Assembly (NCBI GenBank): GCA_035048815.1
Contig: JAUCBN010000011.1
Location: 12,673,501-12,737,500 of the forward strand
Direction: 5' to 3'
From: Abelmoschus esculentus
Taxonomy: Eukaryota > Streptophyta > Magnoliopsida > Malvales > Malvaceae
Length of the DNA stretch: 64,000 nt
Translations under genes and position numbers: made by a program
The notes under the pieces: generated by a model
What the model was told of the DNA's origin: nothing
Databases searched by the model: none
Seen by the model: only the letters and a program-made list of their open reading frames with translations
In this document: positions 11,640 to 21,900 of the stretch, piece by piece
How positions within the stretch are numbered: position 1 is the first letter of the stretch
Layout: each line of letters starts with the position of its first letter

Positions 11640-12000
11640 AATCTGTAATTAGTTTCTCAATCACGGAAATAAGAATAAAAGGAGAAGAATAATTCTTAGA
11701 AAAGATAGGAAGAAAAATATAATTTTCTTATAACAATTGACATACCTCGTTACAATACCTTCTTCTCTTATATAAACTATCAATTACACTAAAGATAAAG
11801 AAATCAGCCATGTAAGGTTCTTATCTTGCTCATCCCAAATGATCTTCCTAAAATCTCAACTAAATTTTGCTATTATTGTGTCATGGAATGGATTAAACTT
11901 GGTGTTGCAGACTTGACCATTTTTGCTCCATTGGTCCCATATTCATAACAATATCCTTTCCTGAGGAAAGAACCTTGTCCTCAAGGTTCGAGATAATAAT
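11640..12000 (-). pseudogene. Possible Ty3/gypsy pol 3' end and adjoining sequence
   Basis: The minus strand at about 11988-11944 reads NLEDKVL then SSGKDIV, resembling the NLEDKV-type tail found at the end of some plant gypsy polyproteins just before the 3' LTR. The sequence upstream of it (to about 12060) is broken in frame. The remaining bases toward 11640 may be LTR, but no boundary is visible. This rests on one short motif. Confidence 0.3.
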
Positions 12001-12789
12001 TTCTCTTCGAAGCTCCTCCATCGGTCCTCGAATAACTACTTTCTTACCCAATTCTTCCCCATAACTTCTCCATGCCCAACAACATTGAATTTATGAAGAT
12101 GTTTGAAAAGGGAAAGCTTCATAAGGATGTATTACCTAATTCTTGAAATACATATACTCCACAATTAATGCATGCATGGTTTCAAGTACTTTGTAATGTT
12201 GACTATGAGTGATGAATAGTAGAAATATTTATTTTCAAAACTGATTTTTTAAAAGGTTGCCCGTAGTCATATGAGGAAAGTATTCCCTTATGATCAAAAA
12301 ATTCTAAACATCATATCTGTGATAACCTTCAGTAAGATATCTCCATTAAGCCTTTTAACTACAAAAGACGAAGTAGGAGATACATCCATCGCTAAAAATA
12401 TAATTTGTATCCTTTTATAAATTTCTGATATTCTTGCTTGTTGAAATATGTTATCCTGAGTGATAAGTGTCTAAAAGTCCTTATTTTTATACCATTTTTC
12501 AACTCGTTTATTGTTGATAAAGGACAGATCTAAGGACAATAATGGATATTCTTACCTTATTTCCATACTTCAACATCCAAACACTTAAATCACGAATATA
12601 TCTATTATTTGGCATAAAGCATATGCATTTGATACTTTTCCTTCTTAGACAGGAAACTATATCCCAAAGGTGGCCAAATCAGAAGATAGATACTGAATTG
12701 CAGATAAAACATCCGTCTCGGTAGCACTTGATGGCCGCGACAATAACATAAAGATAATAATCGGTGCTCAATAGAGAGAGAAAAAGATG
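12001..12789. other. Unclassified, probably decayed retroelement DNA
   Basis: Moderate-complexity sequence with no frame worth calling. Its texture is less AT-rich than the intergenic DNA to the left. It may be the remainder of the gypsy fragment ending near 12000, but I cannot show that. Confidence 0.3.
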
Positions 12790-13840
12790 CTGATCTTAAC
12801 GGACAGAGAGCGAGAGAAAGACGAAGACGATTTAAGAGGTTAAACCCTTGTCAAAGTCAACCACGAGAAAGAAGAGTTATTTTAGGAAATAAGAATAGAA
12901 TATTATAGTTAATTAAGAGTTATATTTCTTTCCCCTTTAGAATTCTTTCCCCTTTAGAACTCTTTCCTTGCATGAAAACTTCAAATTAGGACTTGACCTA
13001 TATAACGCACTTATTAGATTTAGGTTCAAGGGAGTCGAGTCAGATTCTCTCTTTCACAAACCTTTAGCTGCCGACTACATCATATTCTAAACCTTTCGGA
13101 GGTTTAGGTTGTTCGTGAAGTAGTAGGAGAAGAAGATTGTATTATTTTTATATTTATTAATGCAAGAACTTATTTCATAGTTTATTCTCTCTTGGTATTT
13201 ACTCTTATTTGTATATGAGCTTGGGATGATAGTATATGTGAAGAAAAATACATTTGCCTAGCATCGGGAAATGTAAATTCACGAAATGAGAGAATACGGT
13301 CTTTTCTCGTGGGCATTGACTAATTGGTTGAGAGATTAACCGCCCATGATTTTAGTGACTAACAAGACACATGTATTTGTTTGTTATTCACCCTTGATTC
13401 ACGCTGGGAGGTATCATCAAGACGTGGGTTTCAATAGTTCTCTTCGCTTAGGGTTAAGGAAGAAGACATACAAGGATGCTCTGTCGAACTATTAAAAGTT
13501 GAATTATCGATAAGGCATAACCCCGCCTAGTAAGCTGCGACGACCCTTAGTGCGATCTGCCGAGACGACAGTTCAACCCATTTGTATTAATAAGTGGATA
13601 AATAATACAACTAGATCCTCCTCTATGAAGCATTCAACCTAATCTCACTTTCATTATATTTATCTTTCGTTATTTAGTTAATCGAGTAGTTAATCTTAGT
13701 ATTTCAACTCAATAAAATACTTGTGTTCTTATTTTCCATAGTGCATTCGTAAGAAGTAGTGAAGTCGACACAGTCCCTATGGAACCTACAATACTATAAT
13801 CTGACAAAGGTGGAACGAAAAGGACTTCCGAGCCTCCATT
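12790..13840 (+). repeat. Putative 5' LTR of the Athila-group element
   Basis: Assigned only by position upstream of the primer site. It has no second copy in the window, and the start is not defined. It contains a repeated TTTCCCCTTTAGAA motif (near 12930-12965) and CTATATAACGC near 13000 that could be a TATA region. Confidence 0.4.
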
Positions 13841-13845
13841 AGATT

Positions 13846-13863
13846 TGGCGCCGTTACCGGGGA
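13846..13863 (+). promoter_or_regulatory. Primer-binding site, tRNA-Asp type
   Basis: TGGCGCCGTTACCGGGGA differs by one base from the TGGCGCCGTTGCCGGGGA site typical of Athila/Tat-lineage elements, which is complementary to the 3' end of tRNA-Asp. It lies a few bases after the presumed LTR end and 104 bp before the gag start codon. Confidence 0.9.
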
Positions 13864-13966
13864 CTGACGCTCAATTTTACTTCTAATTATTTCTACATTT
13901 TTTCTTTTAATTTTATTTAAGTTTTAATTTTTTTTATTCTTCTAACTCACTAGAGTTGTTTTGTGT

Positions 13967-15890
13967 ATGACCAGGTCCAATCCGACCATTGATCAATATC
14001 CTTAAGATCCAGAAATTGAAAGAACAACATGAGATTTAAAACGTAGGAAAGCCAAGGAATGAACGGAACACCTGGCCAACAAAACAACGTTGGTATGAAT
14101 GCCGCCAAGACAGACAACCGCGGTGCATTCGCAGTGGCTGATCCAACAAATCTTCCAAGACAGAAACATGCACGAACAATTTGTATTATTTAGAGGAAGA
14201 CTTTGATGGATTAACTTCTGCCGTTGTGATGCCTAAATAGAGGCAGAACACTTCGAATTAAAATCGGTCATATTCAACATGATCAACAACCTAGTCCAAT
14301 TTGGGGGTTCGGCTAATGAAGATATTCGACAGCATCTTAAGTCCTTTTTGAAAATTTGTAACTCGTTCAAGCTGCCAGGAGTCTCAATTGACATCCTTAA
14401 GCTGAAATTATTTCCCTATTCACTGAGGGATAGGGCAAAATATTGGTTACACAACCTTCAGCCGGGATCATTGAACTCATGGACAGAACTATGTAGAAGC
14501 TTACTTGCAAGATTCAATTACACCAATATGACTAATAAGCTGAGAAACGATATAACATCCTTTAGGCAAGATGAAGACGAATCAATGTATGAGGCCAGGG
14601 AAAAATACAAAGAATTATATAGAAAATGCCCCATGTATGGTTTGCCCAAGTGGACTCAAGTATCCATCTTATATAACACAGTTAACACCCCATACGAGGA
14701 TGATGCTTGATGCTTTCGCCAATGGCACCCTCTTAGACTATCCACCCCATGAGAGTTTAGAAATTTTGGATAGGTTGGCAAAGAATGACTATCAACACCT
14801 AACCATCCGAAGAGGCATAAATAGGCAAGGTATAACGAACTCTGATTCTGTATATTCCATCATAGCGCAACTATCAGCCCTAACCAACATGGTTAAAGAT
14901 CTACATAATCCAACTCATATTCGTTAAGTAAAAGCAGTCATCATTCTTTGCGAAACATTTGGTGACAACCATGACTCGAAAGCATACCCACACGATCCAG
15001 AATTGTCCTTCTATGTTGGAAATTTAACAAAAACAATATGCCCAACAATTACAATCCATCATGGAGGAAGCACTCGAACTTCTCATGGAGAAATCCCAAT
15101 AATGCTTTTAACCCGCAACATCAACCAGTGCAATCTACTGAATTCCAGCAAAACAACAAATTTGCTCAGCAGCAGATGTCGCAGCAGGCACCTCCACCGC
15201 AGCAGACAATAGATGTTCGTACTCTAGAGAATACACTACAAAACTTCATGGCTCAAACTAGTGCCTATATTGCAAACACAAATAAGTTCATTCAAAGAGC
15301 CGACACCTTCATAGACAGAACATAAATGAGAATGTAGAACAACGAAGCTACTCTCAAAATGCTGGAAACTGCAGTAGGATAAGTGGCACAACAAATGAAA
15401 AAAAGACACATAGGATGTCTCCCTAGTAATACTGAAGTCGTTAGAACCGATCCTCATGAACAATGCAAGTCGATATCCACCAGGACTAGATTACAACTAA
15501 AGGAACCTGAAATACCTGCTCAAACAGTAGGTAAAACCCCTGAAACAGTAGCCCCAAAAGAAGCTACTAATGAAACACCTAAGGCAAAGAAACCAGCAGA
15601 CACTACCGACGATGCTGCCACAATAGATGATGTCGTTGCTGCATCGCAAATAAGATTTCAATACAATAAGGAGATTGAAGATCTATGTTTACCACCACCT
15701 TTCCCACAAAGGTTGAAACAACAAAAGCAAGAGTATCAATTTAAGAAATTTTTAGACATACTTAAACAAGTACATATAAATATAACTTTGTTGGAGGCAA
15801 TTAAACAAATGCCAACTATGCAAAGTTCCTTAAGGATATTATATCCAAAAGGAAAAAAATTGGGGAATTTGAAACAGTTGCCTCGATAGA
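13967..15890 (+). pseudogene. Athila-type gag, broken
   Basis: Capsid precursor of the Athila element. Starting at ATG 13967, the reading frame gives an N-terminus beginning MTRSNPTIDQ with several nonsense codons, and stays in the same frame into an open stretch at 14279-14710. That stretch carries the plant gag domain: a HLKSFL...FKLPGVS block, then LFPYSLRDRAKYWL, then ITSFRQDEDESMYEA. The frame then shifts by one near 14700 and continues with the ANG...EILDRLA block to 14927. Asn/Gln-rich linker sequence follows at 15038-15325 and 15383-15889. I do not see an intact CCHC zinc knuckle. About 1.9 kb long, close to the normal gag-plus-linker length. Confidence 0.8.
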
Positions 15891-15897
15891 AGGGTGT

Positions 15898-16095
15898 GTG
15901 GCAATGCTGTACAACAAGGTCATGACTAAAAGAAAATATCATGGTAGTTTCACAATACCATGTTCTATCAGTGATCAATACGTGGGCAAGACACTATGTG
16001 ACTTAGGCGCCAGCATAAATCTCATGCCTAAGTCAATATTTCAAAAGCTAGGCAACGGGCAAGAAAAACCAGAAAAAGTGATGTTGTAACTAGCA
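15898..16095 (+). pseudogene. Athila-type aspartic protease fragment
   Basis: Retroviral-type aspartic protease domain. The frame 15898-16089 contains LCDLGASINLMPKSIFQKLG, the Athila form of the protease active site, in which D-L-G-A replaces the usual D-S/T-G. The domain continues past a TAA at 16087-16089 in the same frame (a LADRSYVQPEGK-type block) and then breaks up with multiple stops to about 16400. The frame differs from that of the upstream gag, so at least one frameshift separates them. No reverse transcriptase follows. Confidence 0.8.
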
Positions 16096-16399
16096 GACCG
16101 ATCTTACGTACAACCAGAAGGAAAAATTAAAGATATTCTGGTAAGGTGAATAAATTTATTTTTCTTGTTGACTTCTTAATTCTTGATTGTGAAGTAGATG
16201 AAAATGCTCCAATCATATTGTGAAGGCCGTTCCTACACACTGGAAGAACATTGATTGATTGCGAGAAAGGAGAATTGGTCATAAGGGTCAATGACCAACA
16301 AGTAAAGATCAATGTATTCAAAACTCTAAGGCATCTGGACGAGCCATATGAATGCCAAGAGATTGAGGTTAAAACTGAATTTATCTTCAATACATAAAC

Positions 16400-16929
16400 G
16401 GACTGCCTGAACAAGTCCTGCCGAGGCAACCTATGCCGAAGTAGCACTCCCCTTGAGCAACAATACATTAGAAATAAATCACCGGACGAGAAGACATCAG
16501 CTTCTCCTCCATCCAAAAAGGGGAATATGGTTGCTGCTAGAGATGTATCCTATTACACTCCTGCAGTAACCTAAATTTCTATATCTTTGTCCCTGTTTAC
16601 TTTTATGTTTTAGGAATTAGATTTTAGCTTCCAGTTTAGGAATTAATTTTCAAAATTCTTGAAATTCAGTTTTTAGATTAATTTTAATTTTCCCATAGAT
16701 TCTATAATTTGCAGATATACTAGGAAAAATAATAAGGAGTTCAATGGAAATAACCAGCCCAACAACAAGCAGCTCAACCCAGATAGCAAAAATATCTAGA
16801 CAGAAAACTTGTTGCTCAAGTTCGAACCCGCCTAGTTTCTGTCGCCAGTGGAGACCAACTGGAAAGGCGTAACGTGCGCCAAGAACAATGACGTCACTAT
16901 GGCTACACCAACAGTTGGCCGCCTTCGCC
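16400..16929. other. Spacer between protease remnant and env-like ORF
   Basis: Short decayed coding traces continue to about 16570, then non-coding sequence runs to the internal TATA box. This is where about 3 kb of reverse transcriptase, RNase H and integrase would be in a complete element. I see no trace of those domains. Confidence 0.5.
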
Positions 16930-16937
16930 TATATAAA
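16930..16937 (+). promoter_or_regulatory. Internal TATA box upstream of the env-like ORF
   Basis: TATATAAA in the context CGCC-TATATAAA-CACA, 88 bp upstream of the ATG at 17025. The intervening leader is C/T-rich, like a plant 5' UTR. A separate promoter could make a subgenomic message for the downstream ORF. This is inferred from position. Confidence 0.55.
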
Positions 16938-17024
16938 CACAAGCAAGGTGCATTTCGCTTCACACTTCTTTAAATCTTTCAATTTCTCTGCACAAATTTC
17001 TTCTCCTCCTCTCCACAAGCAAAA

Positions 17025-18528
17025 ATGACAACTCCACGACCAACCACTACTGGAGAGGCAAAATTCAAGAGATTCTCCACACCGGTAATCTAGCAAAAAT
17101 ACGAGAAAAACTTCAAAAATCGACAAATATGGGAAGAACAAGGCTTTCATTACACCAACATAGAAGATATGAGAATCGAAGCCTTCATTCTGTCCAAGAT
17201 CTCCTTCCAGAGATGGTAGAAGTTCGCAAGGCAACCAGATCCAGGGAACATCGAATGGGTTCACGAATTCTATTCCCCACGCCTAGTGCCAAACAATCTA
17301 TACACCTACTTACAGGGACGAGTAGTTCTAGTGGCTGACATCACGATTAACGCCTACTTCGGCCTCCACATCAAAAAAAAGAACATGCAAAATTTGTTGC
17401 CGCCCTAACAACTGAAGACTATGAATAGATAAAGGCAGAGCTATGTCTGCTAGGAGCAGAATAGAATACTGGCAAACATTGGGGTTCGGTTAGCCGTCGT
17501 GATCTCAACCTAGAAGTCAAGCTCTGGAATGCCTTCATCAAACGAAAACTACTACCGACATCCCATAACTATACGATGGACAGACCACGTTAGGCGCTCA
17601 TTCACTCTATCATACACAATAGACACATCGACATTGGTAGCATCATAAGCGAACAAATATTTGAATGCGCCACCAAGGAAAGAGGTATTCTCGTTTCCCC
17701 TTGCTTAATTATTGCTTTGGGAAATTTGGAAAGGGTTCCAAATATGCCTTTGGACACCTACACACCAACACGAGTAGTTGAATATGAGAATTATACATGA
17801 AAAGAATGCAAGTGGAAGAAGTTGCTCTACAAGCCTACATCCCTCCTGCGGCTGAAGCACAATCTGCCGAAGCAGAACAACCGGTAGCAGCAAGCACTGC
17901 ACCAGAAGGAATTCTGGAAATCCTACACAGGATGGAGAGAAGTCAACTAACCTTCATGACATATGTTCGAGAATTCAACAACGCAATCATCATTACTATT
18001 CGTAAGGTTCCCAGTTGCACGATTGTTTTCCCCGAATTTATAGTCGAAACATCAATGCCTCAACAACCTCATACTACACCTGCCAAATCAACAACAACAT
18101 TTGCAACAGTCCCAGTTCCTCCTATCACCACAATCACTGCAGCTGCAACCGAACCACTCTTAGTAGACTCGATAATCGAGTTCCTCAGAATGGACTCCAC
18201 CAACAGAGGAGCTACAACGGAAAATCAACTACATTCACTTGGAGTGACTCGGAAGAGGATCTCACAAGTCAACTTAGAGCTGTTGATGACTTCCTGGCCG
18301 TAGCACAAGAAGGGAAAAAAGAAAGGCAACTGCCTCCTCTCCGATCGATCTGGATCAGGAGAACGAGCCACTGCAAGACCCCACTCCCACTCGAGTCCAC
18401 CGCATCGATTGGCCAAAAAGCCGATGGTAATCCCGCCCAAGCCAACTACCGAGCAGCCACCGAGAATACGCTGCAAGCTACTAATCGACAGTGACTCCAA
18501 AGATTCTTTCGGGTCTGCAGAATTTTAA
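17025..18528 (+). pseudogene. Athila env-like ORF (plant transposon protein domain), broken
   Basis: The third ORF of Athila-group elements, found between pol and the 3' LTR; its role is unproven. From ATG 17025 the frame reads MTTPRPTTTGEAKFKRFSTP, then a stop, then blocks recognisable as the putative plant transposon protein domain: RQIWEEQGFHYTNIEDMRI, RWxKFARQPDPGNIEWVHEF and INAYFGL. At least nine stops follow in this frame. Later parts are open in other frames: 17797-18303 (Gln/Ala/Thr-rich) and 18015-18494. The C-terminal acidic end DSDSKDSFG then EF stop at 18526-18528 is in a different frame from the start, so frameshifts are present. I see no clear membrane segment. Confidence 0.65.
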
Positions 18529-18601
18529 GGGCGACAGTCTTTCTCTATTCTTTTGTTTCTTTTAATTTTCAGTTATCTTTTAATTTCTCTGTTTGTTCAT
18601 G

Positions 18602-18645
18602 CATTGAGGACAATGCATCTCTTGAGTTTGTGGGAGGATTGGTCT
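18602..18645 (+). promoter_or_regulatory. 3' conserved block and polypurine-like tract of the Athila element
   Basis: CATTGAGGACAATGCATC followed by GTGGGAGGATTGG (18630-18642). Athila and Tat elements commonly carry a TTGAGGACAATG block just before their purine tract, which primes plus-strand DNA synthesis. The tract here is short and interrupted. Confidence 0.6.
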
Positions 18646-18806
18646 GATTTTGTAATATGTAAATCTGCAATGTATGGAAGTAATCAATTATCTCGTTATT
18701 ACCTTAATTTCTATCTTAATGTTTAACATATTACTATAAAAAAAAATTAAAGTCTATCGAATTTTATTGAAACTGACTTGACAATAATATATTCTCTAGC
18801 CTCCGA

Positions 18807-18964
18807 AGCAGCTTGCACCATTCACCAGACTTTTGGTTGTCTAATGAATCCGTTCGAATTTTAACCGAGTAAAAATCTCAAGGGGCTTGCACCATTATCC
18901 GTTCGAATTTTATTGAAGCAGCTTGCACCATTCACCAGCTTGCACCATTCTCAAGGGGCTTTCT
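18807..18964. repeat. Scrambled junction between Athila 3' sequence and satellite
   Basis: Short pieces are repeated out of order. AGCTTGCACCATTCACCAG occurs at about 18809 and again near 18919, with extra AGCTTGCACCATT copies. TCTAATGAATCCGTTCGAAT, a satellite piece, occurs at about 18840 and 18962. CTCAAGGGGCTT occurs near 18878 and 18950. The interleaving of satellite and non-satellite pieces with short overlaps looks like template switching during repair. Confidence 0.75.
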
Positions 18965-21900
18965 AATGAATCCGTTCGAATTTTAACCGAGTAAAAATCT
19001 GAAAATTTGAGATTAATCTGTATAATTATATTCAAAAGCCCATAATTAACAATTTGAACTCATAAAATTTGATTTAATAACTTTTGGTTGTCGTTTTGTT
19101 GCAATTAAAACGTACATATCTAAATTTCCTTTCTTGAGAATCCGTTCGAATTTTAACCGAGTAAAAAGCGAAAAATTTGAGAATAATCTATATAATTATT
19201 TTCAAAAACCCATAATTAATTATTTGAACTCATAAAATTTGATTTAATAACTTCTGGTTGTCGTTTTGTTGCGATTAAAATGTGCATGTCTAAATGACCT
19301 TTAGTGGAACGTGCATGTCTAAAAGGGCTTTATAGCTAATCCGTTCAAATTTTTGAATTTTAACCGAGTAAAAAGCTAAAAATTTGAGATTAATCTGTAT
19401 AATTATGTTCAAAAGCCTAGAATTAACAATTGGAACTCATAAAATTTGATTTAATAACTTTTGGTTGTCGTTTTGTTGCAATTAAAACGTACATGTCTAA
19501 AGGGACTTTATAACGAATCCGTTCGAATTTTAACCGAGTAAAAAGTTAAAAATTTGAGATTAATCTTATAATTATGTTCGAAAGCTCATAATTTACAATT
19601 TGAACTCAGAAAATTTGATTTAATAACTTTTGGTTGTCGTTTTGTTGTGATTAAAACGTGCATGTCTAAAGGGGCTTTATAACGAATCCGTTCTAATTTT
19701 AACCGAGTAAAAAGCTGAAAATTTGAGATTAATCTATATAATTATGTTCAAAAGCCCATAATTAACAATTTGAACTCATAAAATTTGATTTAATAACTTT
19801 TGGTTGTCATTTTGTTGCAATTAAAACATGCATATCTAAGTTTCCTTTATTGAGAATCAGTTCGAATTTTAACCGAGTAAAAAGCTAAAAATTTGAGATT
19901 AATCTGTATAATTAATTATTTGAACTCATAAAATTTGATTTAATAACTTCTAGTTGTCGTTTTGTTGCGATTAAAATGTGCATGTCTAAAAGGGCTTTAT
20001 AGCTAATCCATTCAAATTTTAGAATTTTAACAGAGTAAAAAACTGAAAATTTGAGATTAATCTGTATAATTTTATCCAAAAGCGCATAATTTACAATTTG
20101 AACTCAGAAAATTTGATTTAATAACTTTTGGTTGTCGTTTTGTTACGATTAAAACGTTCATGTCTAAAGGAGATTTATAGGAATTCCGTTCGAATTTTAA
20201 CTGCGTAAAAAACTGAAAATTTTAGATTAATCTGTATAATTTTGTTCAAAAGCCTATAATAAACAATTTGAACTAATAAAAATTGATTTAATAATATTTG
20301 GTTGTTATTTTGTTACGATTAAAACGTGCATATCTAAAATGGCTTTATAGCTAATCCGTTTGAATTTTAACCGAGTAAAAAGATTAAAATTTGAGATTAA
20401 TCTGTATAATTATTTTCAAAAGCTCATAATTAACTATTTGAACACATAAAATTTGATTTAATTTCTTTTGGTTGTCGTTTTCTTGTGATTAAAACGAGCA
20501 TGTTTAAAGGGGCTTTATAGCGAATCCGTTAGAATTTTAACCGAGTAAAAAGCTGAAAATTTGAGATTAATCTTATAATTATGTTCAAAAGACCATAATT
20601 AACAAATTGAACTCATAGAATTTGATTTAATTACTTTTGGTTGTCGTTTTGTTGTGATTAAAACGTGCATGTCTAAAGGGGCTTTATAACGAATCCGTTC
20701 GAATTTTAACCGTGTAAAAAACTGAAAATTTGAGATTAATCTGTATAATTATGTTCAAAAGCCCATAATTAACAATTTGAACTCATAAAATTTGATTTAA
20801 TAACTTTTGGTTGTCGTTTTGTTGTGATTAAAACGTACATGTCTATAGGGGCTTTATAGCTAATTCGTTCAAATTTTAATTGACTAAAAAGCTGAAAATT
20901 TGAGATTATTCTGTATAATTATGTTCAAAAGCCCATCGTTAACAATTTGAACTCATAAAATTTGATTTAATAGCTTTTGGTTATCGTTTTGTTCCGATTA
21001 AAACGTGCATGTCTAAATGACCTTTATTTAGAATCAGTTCGAATTTTAACCAAGTAAAAAGCTAAAAATTTGAGATTAGTATATATAATTATGTTCAAAA
21101 GCCCATAATTAACTGTTTGAACTTATAAAATTTGATTTAATAACTTTTGGTTGTCGTTTTTTTGGGATTAAAACATGCATATCTAAAGGGGCTTTATAGT
21201 GAATCCGTTCGAATTTTAAATGAGTAAAAATCTGAAAATTTGAGATTAATCTTATAATTATATTCAAAAGCCCATAATTAACAAATGGAACTCATAGAAT
21301 TTAATTTAATAACTTTTGGTTGTCGTTTTGTTGCGATTAAAACATGCATATCTAAAGGGGCTTTATAGCGAATTCGTTCGATAACCGAGTAAAAAGCTGA
21401 AAATATGAGATTAATCTGTATAATTTCGTTCAAAAGCCCATAACTAACAATTTGAACTCATAAAATTCGATTTAATAATTTTTGGTTATCGTTTTGTTGC
21501 GATTAAAACGAGTATGTCTAAAGGGGCTTTATAGCGAATCCGTTCGAATTTTAAACGAGTTAAAAGCTGAAAATTTGAGATTAATATGTATAATTTTGTT
21601 AAGAGCCTATAATTAAGTATTTGAACTCATAAAATTTGATTTAATAACTTTTGGTTTTCGTTTTGTTGCGATTAAAACGTGCATGTCTAAATTGGCTTTA
21701 TAGCTAACCCGTTCGAATTTTAACCGAGTAAAAAGCTGAAAATTTGTGATTAATCTTATAATTATGTTTAAAAGCCCGTAATTAACAAATTGAACTCATA
21801 GAATTTGATTTAATAACTTTGGTTGTCGTTTTGTTGCGATTAAAACGTGCATGTCTAAAGGAGCTTTATAGCGAATCGTTCGAATTTTAACAAACTATAA

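Larger units (their letters stand above)
12790..18780 (+). mobile_element. Decayed Athila-group Ty3/gypsy element lacking RT and integrase
   Basis: The order is that of an Athila-type element read on the plus strand: putative 5' LTR (to about 13840), tRNA-Asp type primer site (13846), gag (13967 on), protease (15898 on), an env-like ORF (17025 on) and a 3' purine-rich tract (18630). Reverse transcriptase, RNase H and integrase should lie between protease and env-like ORF but are absent; the protease-to-ORF gap is only about 0.9 kb. No 3' LTR is recognisable: sequence after 18645 is short and runs into scrambled satellite. The left edge is an estimate. Many nonsense codons and frameshifts make it inactive. 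Confidence 0.75.

Noticed and set aside
11283..12000. A single copia element covering both pol remnants
   Set aside because: The first remnant has copia RNase H features, the second a gypsy-type tail, and there is a sharp change at about 11625. They look like separate fragments.
12542..12724. 60-codon plus-strand ORF
   Set aside because: No domain, short, and in a region of decayed repeats.
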